Assembly: GCA_010015675.1 (NCBI GenBank)
Contig: ML976982.1
Span: forward strand, 269,328 to 333,327
Direction: 5' to 3'
Source: Byssothecium circinans
Taxonomy: Eukaryota; Ascomycota; Dothideomycetes; Pleosporales; Massarinaceae
DNA: 64,000 nt
Shown piece by piece: positions 34,754-48,067 of this stretch (position 1 is its first letter; each line of letters starts with the position of its first letter). The translations under genes and the position numbers were made by a program. Under the pieces are notes generated by a model, which did no database searches, was not told where the DNA came from, and saw nothing but the letters and a program-made list of their open reading frames with translations.

Positions 34754-36840
34754 GTAGACTGCGTGCTACACTTATTTCAACCTCACCTCCCCTATACCAT
34801 TTGTGGCTGAAGACCTGAAGCTCTTCAAGAGCTGTTTGAAGTAAGTCAGGTGCTCTACACCTGGTAAATGGAGCATCCCGTCGCAAAACCTATCCAAGGG
34901 AGCGTCGGTGGACTTTGTCTTACACGAGAAGTCAGAGTCCCAGCCTCACGCGAAGTGTTCAGCACACTTTGTACACGAGTGTGCAAGATACTGCATAGCA
35001 CTGCCCAGCTTTTGAAGGAAGCCTTACCACATTGTAGTCGCAACATACTCCATAGCAAGCATATTTAGAAGAACGGGCAGACAGAGCTGAGACGGCGTTC
35101 TCATACAAGCCAACCCCATGGTCGAGCAGTCACGGAATTTAATCAATTTCTTCATCCCAAACGATCAAAGCTCTTGATATTTCCCATCTTTCAAATCCAA
35201 ATTGATCGTTTATTTTACTTCACTCAACTTGAAATAGCATTCGATATCGACACGTCGATTGAGCGGCGGGCTGACTGTACTTGAATCAAGCTCCCACAAG
35301 CCTTTCTGCCCTACACACCAAGCTTCGCCCCGTCCTACCTCGAACCTCTGTACCTCTGTGCTCCTCACACAAAATTGTTAGAGTGTACTAGTTCTAGTTC
35401 AGTGCCATGGAAGAGTTTATTGCGTTGCTTGTCTTAACTAGGTAGGCTTGTGAGACCACCTTCACTGTGATAACTGTGAGCATCGTCAAAGCACTCCTTG
35501 ACTATCTTTCGTAGATATCAAATGCCACGACTCTACACTCCGTGTGGCAAAAGGTCCGAGATGGATCGCTGCGACGACATCAACGAAACCGCAAACATTT
35601 TCGAAACCAGGTGATTGGGTACCTCGGTACCATCAGATTACCGTAAATCCTGGGTACCTAGGTGACTGATGCTGGGTAAACCTTGCCGCAAGAAATAAAC
35701 AATAACAATGAAAATTAACCTTTTACCCCTTGAAACTTCAGGGCTAGATACGATACGATACTGTGATATGAAGGTGCAAGACAGATGAGATGACAGTGAG
35801 CACGTTCCACCACTGTACCGTTCTATTGTGGTGGTCAGGTATGGGTGGGACGGGACAGAATATGCCGCACTTAGATTGAGGCTGCTCGTTGGTGGGTGTA
35901 TGATGGTCGGCAATACCTCATGGTACGTACCAGAGGTGTGTTTTGGGGAACAGTAGATCGTGTAATCACTGATATCATGTACCGAGATACGGCACTACGG
36001 CATGCCCATATCAGGACATTCCGCCAAGTACCGTCCTCAAGTGCGCTTTCACACGTACCTTTGACTTCATTTATTTGCCGATGGCTGTTCAATACGACAT
36101 CTCCGAGTCGAATCTGCTCACGCGACCTTCGTACATACATACATGCTAGTATAGCGTACACTGCCTCTGGCACTCCACTCTCCTCCGCTCGATAGCTTCA
36201 TGTCACACGCACTCTTAGGTGGGGCTTTACACAGCGCAGCATACTATGAATCTCAACACTTTTTGACTCATAACCTAGACTAGATGAAAGTAGCGTGCCG
36301 TGCTTGTCACCCACCTGCCGCTATAGATAGTACTGTACTATCCCATGTGGGACGGCCAACAAGACGGACCTGCGTACGCAATCGCGATCCTGCAAGACAA
36401 CGCAAGACCCTGAACGCCCACAAATGCATGCGAGCTGCAGCCGACTCGAAAAAGACCGAACTTGGAGATACGCATACGCCCAAAGAGGAAGGTCGGTATG
36501 CGTGATGTGCCGAGTGCCCGAAAACCCTCTACCGGTAAACCATGCCGGCACTGAACAAGAGGCGCGGCTCAGCAAATCCCATTCTCTTCCTTCTGAATGT
36601 TGAAAGGGGCAGAGGGAAGAAAGGGAGACAAAAGTCATCTCCTTGGACACCTAAAATGTCCATAAGAACAGCAAAGCAAACCCAAGAATCATAACCACAC
36701 CCAAGCCCATGACGTCCCATATTACCCCCAAAAAATAATAAAATATCCCACCCAGAATATCGGCCGTGGCTCATTCATCATCCCATCACCATCACAATCC
36801 ATTACATCCATCCATCCATCCATTTAACCCATCGCTCTCC
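34754..36840. other. 2.1-kb intergenic region without a gene
   Basis: Between two convergent genes. Only short, featureless frames. A CATC microsatellite stands near 36803-36822, and some stretches (35140-35240, 35690-35760) are AT-rich. Confidence 0.5.
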
Positions 36841-37611
36841 TCAAGCCCCCCTAAACGCCAACCTCCGCCCAAAAGCCTTACTCCTCCCCACACTCTTCCG
36901 AAACCCCTTCCAACTCCTCTGCCTCTCCTCCCAATCCGCCATCTGCCCCATCATAAAATCCCAGCTCCTGGACTCATACCTTGCCGCCTCCTCTCCCCTC
37001 AAGCACATCTCCCTATACACTCTCTGAGCGCGGGCGCGATCCGCCGCCTCCTCGCCGACCAAGTACGGATCTTCGCGAGGATTGAGGGGGTCGGCGGAGG
37101 AGCCCACGCGCACGGGGTACGCGTTGACGTCGGTGGAGGAGCTGGAAGGCGAGACGCGGGAGGAAGGCGTAGCGGGAGGATCGAGGGAGGCTGTGGACAT
37201 GGACGACGGGACGGCGGAGAGCGAGTTCAAGAGCGCTGTTGTCTGCGTGTTCGATTTCGCCTGGTTTGCTCGTCGGCGTGCGACGGCGTTGTATTGCTTG
37301 GAATTGTTGCTTGTGCGTGTCGAACTCCAGCCCCCGATGTTGAAATTGTTCATGTTGATGTCGGCTATGGAGCCGTTTGCTCGGTTCTGAAATCCTGGGG
37401 CATAGCGCGGTGCTGGGAGGCCTTGGGTGGTTTCTTGGTGCGGGAGAAGGGGTGGAAGGAGGGATGTGGGCGTGCGATAGGATGTGTAGGTTGGGGTGTC
37501 GGAGACGTAGGAGGGAGCTGCGCTGCGTATCGAGAGCGTGTCGGGGTCGCGGCGGGAGTAGAGGGGGAGTGGCTCGGCGTCTGGAGGGACTATGGTTAGG
37601 AGGCTCGTCAT
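36841..37611 (-). CDS. Conserved fungal protein of unknown function
   Basis: One exon; the ATG at 37611 gives 256 aa starting MTSLLTIVPPDAEPLPLYS. The frame is open 33 codons further up, but the extension looks like leader sequence. The N-terminus contains RRDPDTLSIRSAAPSYVSDTP, a block of a kind seen in ascomycete proteins of unknown function. The middle is Ser/Thr-rich, and the C-terminus (about 185-256) is a charged helical region with two Trp residues (SWDFMMGQMADWEERQRSW) and a basic end. No membrane segment or signal peptide. I do not know what it does. Confidence 0.65.
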   Translation of the reverse strand: MTSLLTIVPPDAEPLPLYSRRDPDTLSIRSAAPSYVSDTPTYTSYRTPTSLLPPLLPHQETTQGLPAPRYAPGFQNRANGSIADINMNNFNIGGWSSTRTSNNSKQYNAVARRRANQAKSNTQTTALLNSLSAVPSSMSTASLDPPATPSSRVSPSSSSTDVNAYPVRVGSSADPLNPREDPYLVGEEAADRARAQRVYREMCLRGEEAARYESRSWDFMMGQMADWEERQRSWKGFRKSVGRSKAFGRRLAFRGA

Positions 37612-38713
37612 GGTGGGTAGAGATTGGTGAAGGGATGGCGGTGTCGCGTGTGTCTTTCTATAAGATAGATGGAGACGGGAGTTCAAGGCGATCAGAGAGA
37701 TCTGTGACACTACCTCAGCCTCGACAAACGACTACGCAAACTGTCTCCTGCTACAGTGGGAAGAAGGAAAGAGGAGGAATAGTCCAAGGGCCCCGGAACC
37801 GGGCAGCGGGCGCATTCCATTATATGCGCGCGTGCGCCAGTAACCATAACACATCTTACCGCCAGGCACAAGGCTACACCACGCCGGTGCTGTGCAAGCC
37901 CCTTCAATGCCCGTTCATGCATGATACATGTACGAAGAAGCTCTAGGTGGCGCAACGACAAGCTTAAGCTTACTTACCGCACCAACGAAGTGCAGCCATC
38001 TACCCGGGACCCCACCATAGATGCTATTACCGTAGCTTGTGGCATTCACTCTTGCCGCTGTGATGTCCAGCCTGTGAATGCGAGACAGACACGATACAGG
38101 CAAGCCCACCCACTCGTCGAGGAGAAAAGCCACTTGGTGCCGGCGCGGTGAACCAGCACAGCAAAACCTGTGGCTGGTTAAGCCTGTACGGTACGTCGTA
38201 GTGTGCCGCTGTTCCGGGCCCCGCGCATCGATAGGCGGAGACCCCATCGACAAGACAGGAAGAATGGCGGGGTCCATCCGTGCAAGGCATGCAGCATGCC
38301 ACCGTCTCGCGAATAATGAACAAGCTCTCCATCCCCTTTTTGCCAGTCGTCATCAAACACCCCTTTCAGCCGCCTGCTGCCAAGCGAGATAAAACATCTT
38401 CATTTCGTGACTGCCTAGGTTTGATCTTAAAATCTAACTGCCAACGCCAGCTCAGGCCAAGGGGTATCGTGGCACGCTCCCGGGGAAAACCAATGACGGC
38501 ATCATGATGAAATGAGGAATGTATGCGCCAAATATTTACAAGAATTGGAACGTTTCCCCACAAAGTGCCGACCTAAAAGGTACTGTACATGCCTTCAAAA
38601 ACAGGTTGACATCCACCTGCGCTTCCGAGCGTACCGAGGATGCTTAATTGTTTGACAAATGATTCCAAACACGGCTCGAATTACTTTGGAGGGCACCCGA
38701 TTATCCGTCTTGT
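37612..38713. other. Intergenic region without a gene
   Basis: About 1.1 kb that includes the upstream region of the preceding minus-strand gene and the 3' side of the next. Several overlapping short frames on both strands carry no domain. Confidence 0.45.
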
Positions 38714-39979
38714 CTAGAACTGCTCTTCCCCATCCGATCCGTCGTCCATGTACTCGTCCACCTCAAACTTGCTGCCGAGAGCTTGGCGTGCCTCACGCAG
38801 CATGGCGCTCATTTGCGTGCTCATTCTCCGCATACGGGCATCGTCCTCGAAGTTTTCTCGCCGCACCTTGTTGATAAGACGCTGGCTCTCTGCCGGCAAT
38901 GGACTTTTCTTGGTTGTTTTGTTTTCGAACATGACCGGCGAACCGTAGCTGTCGCGGCTGTATGCGCGAGCATGGCCCTGTGATTGATTCACAAGCACCG
39001 CCCCCTGCAAAGATTTCCGGTCAAACGTTGTCCGTCGAGAGACAGGTATGAGAGAAGGACGCTTGCGAGTAGGTGTAGTTGCGCTTGTTCGTGATATTGG
39101 TCGTGGGATTTGTGATGGTGATCTGGTGTGTCCGGGAATCCGCCTTTCTGTCAAGCGTGGCGTCGTTGGGCGTGAATCGGCCGAGCCATCTTGTTCCACC
39201 ACCACCCAGCTGTCTCCTGTACGTAGGCGTTTGGCCATCCGAGGGCGCTCGCTGTCGATCGACTCTATCGACTGGACACCGTAGTCTTCCTCTTGAAGAT
39301 GGCCGGGCGGGGGCTGCTGTACAGGATCAGGAAGTTCGTCCATGAACAACTTTGCCGCAACGTCCCCGTTCGCATTGAATGTGTACGCTTGACCGCCTCC
39401 AGCCTGGAATCCACGGAAAGGGACTGCGCAAAACTGCACGAGCTTTCCCGCCACACCACCGACCAGGCTCATGAGCTGGTTCAAGACCCATGGTTTCGAC
39501 CCATTGGGTGTCGATTGTGTTTCCTCCACTTGCACTTGTTGTTGCACTCCATTATAGGGGCTTGCAGGCGACAAGCACATTCCACGCTGTTTTTCGAGGT
39601 TGAAGTAGTCATCATAGTCACCGTAGTGCCTTGATATCCTTCCGGCTGATCGATCCATGCCCCCCGCTAATTCGTAACGTTCGTTGGCCAGCGGCGGCGG
39701 ACTTCTGACATCGGTAGAGCGCGAATAGCTGAGCGAGTCCGCACACGAATTCGAAGTGAAGGTGAACGAGGTGGAGGGAGGTTCAAATGTCGTATCGGCG
39801 TGGTTACGCTTGCGGGTCTCGTGAGGGTTTGAATCGGTCACCTGTCGTCCCGTCGGTTCACCTGCGAGCGCAAACCGCGGTGCTGGTTCGAAGAGATATG
39901 GACGCGAGCCCATGGGTGTGTTCGATCGGTTGGGAGTGAATAGCCCAGGCATTTTGCAGCGTTGTTCTGTTGCGGCCAT
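38714..39979 (-). CDS. Hypothetical basic, largely disordered protein
   Basis: A single-exon frame of 421 aa. A start at Met10 (MPGLFTPNRSN) is also possible. Most of it is Ser/Pro/Arg-rich and probably disordered. Two blocks look structured: an amphipathic or hydrophobic helix around residues 165-195 (WVLNQLMSLVGGVAGKLVQF) and a charged C-terminal helix (about 365-405, LINKVRRENFEDDARMRRM) ending in an acidic tail. Short basic clusters could be nuclear localisation signals. I do not recognise the family. A nuclear or nuclear-envelope role is only a guess from composition. Confidence 0.6.
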   Translation of the reverse strand: MAATEQRCKMPGLFTPNRSNTPMGSRPYLFEPAPRFALAGEPTGRQVTDSNPHETRKRNHADTTFEPPSTSFTFTSNSCADSLSYSRSTDVRSPPPLANERYELAGGMDRSAGRISRHYGDYDDYFNLEKQRGMCLSPASPYNGVQQQVQVEETQSTPNGSKPWVLNQLMSLVGGVAGKLVQFCAVPFRGFQAGGGQAYTFNANGDVAAKLFMDELPDPVQQPPPGHLQEEDYGVQSIESIDSERPRMAKRLRTGDSWVVVEQDGSADSRPTTPRLTERRIPGHTRSPSQIPRPISRTSATTPTRKRPSLIPVSRRTTFDRKSLQGAVLVNQSQGHARAYSRDSYGSPVMFENKTTKKSPLPAESQRLINKVRRENFEDDARMRRMSTQMSAMLREARQALGSKFEVDEYMDDGSDGEEQF

Positions 39980-40480
39980 GCGAGATAGAGGCTGCCTTTC
40001 GGCCCAACTGGGGAGCTACCTGTGCAAACAACGGCAGCGACGGAGCAGAGTTAGGAAGCAACGCTAGCACAGGCTGGATAACCCTCTGATAAAACTCCGC
40101 AAGAAAATCGACGTGAAAACTGTATGTTAGCGCGGGTTTGTCGAGTAAGGATGTGTTAGGAGGTGAGGACGTTTGTTTAGATTGCTGGGGTTGCTAGGTA
40201 AAGCTCCTTGGCCCGTGCACAGGCTCTAGTTGATCTATAACTCTGCCAGAATCCCGACGGAGAGTCTAGCACAGGTGCTACGGTCGGCTTTTACAGTCCT
40301 GCGAGAGGCGGCATAGCAGAACGGTTTCATTATGCACAGTTTGACCATACAACAGACTCCATTTGAACTGATAACAATACACCGGCCCAACCATTCACAA
40401 CCCAAACCATGCGTGCGCCGTACCAATGCCATGAGCGCTTGGGTATTGACAAGACAATCTCAACTCCGCGCATGCAAAGC
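39980..40480. other. Intergenic region, 501 bp, no gene
   Basis: Upstream of the hypothetical gene ending at 38714 and downstream of ada2, both on the minus strand. Nothing recognisable beyond promoter sequence. Confidence 0.45.
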
Positions 40481-42063
40481 CTAGATTCGCGCTATCCATC
40501 CGCTATGAACGAAAAACTCATAGATTTGCCCCATCTTTCGTTCGTCGATCTTACCGACTTCCTTTGCGGTTTTCTTCTTAAGCGCCCCGCCTTCTTTGAG
40601 GGCTTCACGTATCAAATTCTCCTTGATCGTTAGATATGGCTTCGGCAGGATACGAAGGACGCGGCATATCTCTTGTTCTTCTGGCGTGAGGAGCTGCAGA
40701 TCGGAAGCCTGCTCGCGACTAAACTTCAAGGGAACATTGCCTGGCAACGCCTTAGGTACGAACTTGGTCTTTATATATTGCGGTGTCAGGACGCCATTGG
40801 TACCGTTGGGTTGGTCCGGTGGCGGTGTGGAGAGACCATTCTTCTGTCGCAACTGCAGAGGCAGCTCTGGCGCAGTCAAAGCCGACGAGGCTGAAGGCGT
40901 CTCGAAAGAAGGTGGAGGCTTGCCCATCCTGCTGGATGCTAACCGTTCGAACTGGCTTAGTGAAGTAGATTTGCTCTGCCGGTGTTGCTTGTCTTGTTCA
41001 TACTTCTCACCCTGTTTGAGCTCAGTAATCTGCATGCTTCTCCACTCCTGCAACGATGAGATGGCTTGGCGTAGACTGTGCTCATATAGTAAACCCTCGC
41101 AGAACTTCTCAAAGTCGTCATGTTTCATCATGCGAGCGAACGGCTTTGCTTTGTTGAGAAGATCGCGTTCTTCCTTGGTCCTTTTCTTTTCCGCCGCGTA
41201 GTTCTTCCGATATTCCAAGAGCTTGTGCTCGAAGATGATCCTCTTCCGCTCGACACGTGCATCTAATCTGGAATTGTAGATGTCCATAATGGTCACCTTC
41301 AGCTCCATCTCCGGTTCCAGCTCGCCCGTCCGCGGGTTGATACCGTCTCCAGGTTCGAACTGCATGTGTTGCACGGCTTCCTCGGCATCGTTGAAGTACT
41401 CCGTCTCGAACTCCAAGCGCCCTGGCATGTAGCCTTGAACTTCGTGACAGGAAGGGACACTGGCGGTAGGCTTTTGCTTCGGAGTCGCTGGCGGTGCATT
41501 GTTTGCCTCCTCCTTCCGCTCCTCGATCCTGCGCTTCTTGTTCGCCTGGAAGACCTCCCTTGATATCCGCTTACTGAGCTCTTCATCCTCCGGAGCGCAG
41601 TGCTCGGGAAGTGGGAACTTGGAGCTGTTGACATATGTGTTTATGTAATGGTCCCGTACTTCATCCTTCGACCTGTAACCACCAATATGGTCTGCTATGT
41701 CCGCCCATGATCCCAGTCCGTACGTCTCTGCGCCTTCCAACAGCGCCAGTTCTTCATCCGCGCCCCAGTCCTCTGTGAAGATGGGTATTGAGTGTTGTTC
41801 TATAACCTGATACGAGTGGGTCTTGGGGTCGTGGTCGCGGTTGAATTTGGCATCGGAGAAGCAGGTCACGCAGAGGTCGTATTCATGGCAGATTGGGTTG
41901 GCACAACGTATGCGCACCTGCAAATATCAGTATTGCTTTGCGTTCGGGAGCCGTGTAGGGCTTCGCGTACCGTTGAGGTGATGTCGGATGAACAAACATC
42001 GCAAATGTACTTTGCACCGCCCTCGGTCCCCCGGGAGCCGGTCTTCTTCTTAATGACGCCCAT
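40481..42063 (-). CDS. ada2: Transcriptional adaptor Ada2 (SAGA complex)
   Basis: Exons 42063-41971 and 41917-40481 join in phase 0 (GTACGC donor, CAG acceptor) to give 509 aa. Domains in order: a ZZ zinc finger from Cys21/Cys24 through Cys36, Cys41, Cys47 and Cys50 to the following His residues; a SANT/Myb domain with [24 protein letters not shown]; a helical ADA middle region; and a C-terminal SWIRM domain (about 430-509) ending [11 protein letters not shown]. Ada2 activates the Gcn5 acetyltransferase within SAGA/ADA for histone H3 acetylation in the nucleus. The intron splits the ZZ finger, so the unspliced frame lacks the first zinc ligands. Confidence 0.95.
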
Positions 42064-42889
42064 GGTAACTGTCTACTCCTCCTACAAACGGGAGCCCATG
42101 CACACACGCGAAAATGGCGGGAGTTGGCGCCGGCCGAGGTGAGGTGTGATGGCGGATGTGGCTGTGCTGCAGCCAAACGCGCACGCCGGGCGATGAGACA
42201 AGCTGGAGCCCACGGACGCGCTGCAGTGATGGCGCGGTGGAGACGGCAGATTGTTACGGGATGGGGATGTTAGGGCTGTTGGCTGCTGGGTAGAGCGGAT
42301 GCAACTGCGTCAGGTTGGTTGAGAAGTCGGCGTGGTGTGCGGTGTGGCGTCGATGAGGCCGTCAAACATCTGCACGTCGCTACCAGGAGCCGCAGCAGGC
42401 ACGATCAAGTTGCGCCCAGGAAGCCAGCTCGTCGTCGCGTTTGCCTTTATCGCATTTAAAGCAGGTTTAAAATAGAACTAACAGACGAGACGCGTTTCTC
42501 AACGGGCATCAAACACTGCAAGAGAAATGCGCAACCGTAGAGAGGCCTGCTGAGGGGAAACACGGGCCTGCACTAGCCTCTGAGGCGCCCCTCCTAACCG
42601 TGCGCCATCACAGGTACATTGAAGGACTGCTTCTCTGCTTCTCTGCTTCTCCCCGAAACGACTGATTGACAGGAGAACCGCCTCGCCACCGTCGTCCTCC
42701 TACTATACAATCAATCACCACCTCGCCCGTCCTCTCTCCTCTTGCTTCCTCCCCACCCCATACACTACTGTGTGCGTACCAACAGCCAGTGACCTTGCCT
42801 CGGCATCCCATCTCCCTCTCCATCACGCCGCACTGCGCACTCTCTAGGCCGCTCCTTCCTGCAGCCCTCTCTTCGTGGCCGCTGCAATC
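42064..42889. promoter_or_regulatory. Divergent promoter region, ada2 and sch9
   Basis: 826 bp between divergent starts. The 200 bp before the sch9 ATG are strongly pyrimidine-rich (C/T runs), as in leaders of well-expressed fungal genes. Frames here on either strand show no protein features. Confidence 0.45.
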
Positions 42890-44967
42890 ATGTCTTGGAA
42901 ACTCACCAAGAAGCTCAAGGAGACGCATCTTGCGCCGCTGGCCAACACCTTCAGTCGGTCGTCTTCCACATCCACCATCGTCGGAGACCAGCCATCAAAA
43001 AGCGGCAGCTCTGTCAGCAGCGGCACGACCCTCACAGACTCGAAAGACCCCAATGGCATTGGTATGTAGCAATTGGAACCCGAAAGCAGGAGATTCGTGC
43101 TGATAAGCACAGCGGCGTCGGAAGCAAATGCTGCTGCCCCTCCACCGCCCCTCCGCCCCGGAATCCTGATCGTGACTCTCCATGAAGGCAAAGGCTTCTC
43201 GCTGCCGCCGGGCGCGGAGGCGCACTTCTCCAACCCACAACACCATCAAGGCTCGCTCTCACAAGGCGGTGGCTTCTCGGTAGCAGGTTCTATGCGACCT
43301 GGCTCATCATCGCGGACCCAAGTCGCAGGCTCGTACTCCGGACGACCACAGTCCGCTGCCGGCAGCATCAACTCGGTCCCCACCATCCACGGGCGCTATT
43401 CCTCCAAGTATCTGCCATACGGTCTAGTCGACTTTGACAAGCAGCAGGTTTTCATCAACGCGGTCTCAGGTACCCCCGAAAACCCGCTATGGGCAGGCCA
43501 GAATACGCAGTACAAGTTCGATGTGTCCCGTGTCACTGATCTCACCATTTCATTCTACATCCGGAATCCCTCCGCTGCACCCAACGCCGGCCGAACTGAC
43601 GACATATTTATCGGAAAGATCACAGTTAGCCCTAGGTTCGAAGAGACGCAGGCAAGCGAAGCCAAGGCCAAGAAGGAGACGGGCCCTGGCCAAATTGGCG
43701 CGGAATGGCTCGACATCCAGTTCGGTTCCGGACACATGAAAGTCGGAGTCAACTTCGTAGAGAACCGACAAGACAAACTGACTATTGATGATTTTGAGTT
43801 GCTCAAAGTTGTAGGCAAGGGCAGCTTTGGAAAGGTTATGCAGGTGAAGTATGTGCATTCTCAATTTGCTTATGAAACGGCCGCTCACAAGCTGCAGGAA
43901 GAAGAACACGGACCGTATCTACGCCCTGAAGACCATCCGCAAAGCCCACATCATCTCCCGTTCCGAAGTCGCACACACGCTTGCCGAGCGATCAGTACTT
44001 GCACAGATCAACAACCCCTTCATTGTTCCGCTCAAGTTCTCGTTCCAGTCTCCTGAAAAGCTGTACCTTGTTTTGGCTTTTGTAAACGGGGGCGAGCTAT
44101 TCCACCATCTTCAGAAGGAACAACGTTTCGACATTAATCGTGCTCGATTCTACGCTGCAGAGCTGCTATGTGCCCTAGAATGTTTGCACGGCTTCAATGT
44201 GATCTACCGCGATCTCAAGCCCGAGAACATCCTTCTAGATTACACCGGACACATTGCCCTCTGCGATTTTGGTCTTTGCAAGCTAGACATGAAGGATGAG
44301 GATCGGACTAACAGTGAGTACAGCAGGTCTCGTGATATGACCTACGACTGACTATCAATCTAGCTTTCTGTGGCACACCAGAATACCTGGCCCCCGAGCT
44401 GCTCACTGGCACCGGCTACACCAAGACTGTCGACTGGTGGACGCTCGGTGTCCTGCTGTACGAGATGTTGACAGGTCTGCCGCCGTTTTATGACGAGAAC
44501 ACCAACGACATGTACCGCAAGATTCTTACTGAGCCTCTCCATTTCCCCGGTCCAGAGATAGTCCCGCCTGCTGCACGAGATCTACTCACTCGTCTGCTGG
44601 ATCGCAATGCCGAGAAGCGTCTTGGAGCCAAGGGTGCAGCCGAAATTAAGGCTCACTACTTCTTCCACAGCATCGACTGGAGGAAGCTTCTGGAGAGGAA
44701 GTACGAGCCTAGCTTCAAGCCCAATGTGGTATGTAAACTTCCCCCGAAGCTCTACACGTTGCTAATTTCGTCAAGCTCGATGCCAAAGACACTGCGAACT
44801 TCGATGCAGAGTTCACTTCAGAAGCACCTACGGATTCGTACGTGGACGGCCCCATGCTTTCCCAGACAATGCAGCAGCAGTTTGCTGGCTGGTCATACAA
44901 CCGGCCTGTGGCTGGTCTAGGCGATGCTGGAGGTTCAGTGAAGGATCCCGCTTTCCAGGATGTATGA
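42890..44967 (+). CDS. sch9: AGC-family protein kinase Sch9 with C2 domain
   Basis: Five exons (42890-43061, 43113-43848, 43898-44313, 44364-44728, 44776-44967) give 626 aa with consistent phases. A Ser-rich N-terminus leads into a C2-like domain (about 66-270, beginning PGILIVTLHEGKGFSLP). The kinase domain follows: GKGSFGKVM at 292-300, catalytic Lys314, YRDLKPEN with Asp408, DFG at 426-428, T-loop Thr442 in TFCGTPEY, and a C-terminal hydrophobic motif FAGWSY (599-604). Sch9 is the fungal S6K/Akt-like kinase downstream of TORC1, controlling growth, ribosome synthesis and stress response. All catalytic residues are intact. The second intron falls inside the nucleotide-binding loop region, just before Lys303. 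Confidence 0.95.
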
Positions 44968-45705
44968 GGCGTCGGTAATATGGTTGGCGTGGTCTTGGGC
45001 TTGCAATGTTGAAGAATGAGACATTTGGATCACCAATATCTACTACGGGGGATGACCCAACAGACTTGGCGAATTGGGCGTCTCGCAGCCACTGCTTCTT
45101 GAAATGGTCCCGCGAAGCACGGGGTTTGTGTCATGTGCGGTCCAGATGGGTGTTTAGGCTTCTCAGGTTCCGGTACAGCATTCATGATTCAGGCGTATGA
45201 GGCAGCATTTGTGAGAGAACCCGCCAAAAATGGCAAACCCAGACGATATCCACAGAAAAATGCCAAAGTTTCCGTCGAGTGTTTATCAAACCTGCAGCCT
45301 GCTTACCAAAAGTTTGTCCTGCTTTCTAACCAACAAAATTCTGCGGTGGCGAGGCGTGCAGAGAAGCTCCAGCAGCCAGTGGGAGAAATCCCTGCTCGTC
45401 ATGCAGAATGATGTGCCCCTCACACGTCAGGTCCGTGGTTGCTCGTGGTCGGGGCGCGCCTTCTAGAACCCCACCTCGAGCTCGATTCTTTGCTTCTTTC
45501 TTCTCACGCAATCATCCGTGGATATCCTGATTCACACAAGACCCCTCCCACCTGTCTTTGATTTCCTTCCGTCCTCAATTGCCAGCTCAATTGTGGATTT
45601 CGACTTGTACGTGGACATCTACCCCGCCATCAGCTATTTGTTGAGGTCACAGACCTAATCGTTCATCAGCGCCTTCTAAACATCACCTTTACCACAACTT
45701 TCATA
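44968..45705. promoter_or_regulatory. sch9 3' region and pgi1 promoter
   Basis: 738 bp. The last 200 bp before the pgi1 ATG are C/T-rich with CACC and CATCA runs, as expected for a strongly expressed glycolytic gene. No additional gene seen. Confidence 0.45.
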
Positions 45706-47529
<1,824 letters not shown>

Positions 47530-48067
47530 ATGACTGCTCACTTCCTAGGTCTTATTCCAAGGAACGCACGCGGATGATATGAAGTGATGATCATGACTGG
47601 AGGAAAAGCAAGCGATATATTGCAGGGTTCATAGACTGAGCTTCAACCTAGTGTGAACAATCAAAATACCATGAAGTAGATTTGGACGGGTGTACATGTG
47701 TTGTGACGACGGTGGTATACGAGGACTGCAGTTGTGACGTCAAAAGTATAATAACTCGAAAGATAGCAGGATACAATTCCACAAACTATACGGTAAAGAA
47801 ACCAAATGTCATCTCAACGGGAGAGGACTCGGAGTGGCAGAGTTGCGCAGCTGGCGGAGGTTTAGTGGTCCAAGCGTCCTGTTCCTTCTCACTTTAGCAA
47901 GTGAGCAACTTGGCCCGTTCGAAATTCGTGAGAAACCCCAACAAACGCTCAATTGTCGCCGCGCTTTCAGACCATGGTGTCGATGTAATAAGCGCTTTTC
48001 CCCCTCTCCTCAGCACATACCTTCCACATATACACGACCCAGTCAGCGTCACCTAATTCAATTCACT
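47530..48067. other. Intergenic region, pgi1 3' end and next promoter
   Basis: 538 bp. AT-rich first half, C/T-rich just before the next ATG. No gene recognised. Confidence 0.4.

Noticed and set aside
36766..37599. 277-codon plus-strand frame
   Set aside because: Antisense shadow of the minus-strand gene at 36841-37611; composition is dominated by Arg, Gly and Cys without domains.
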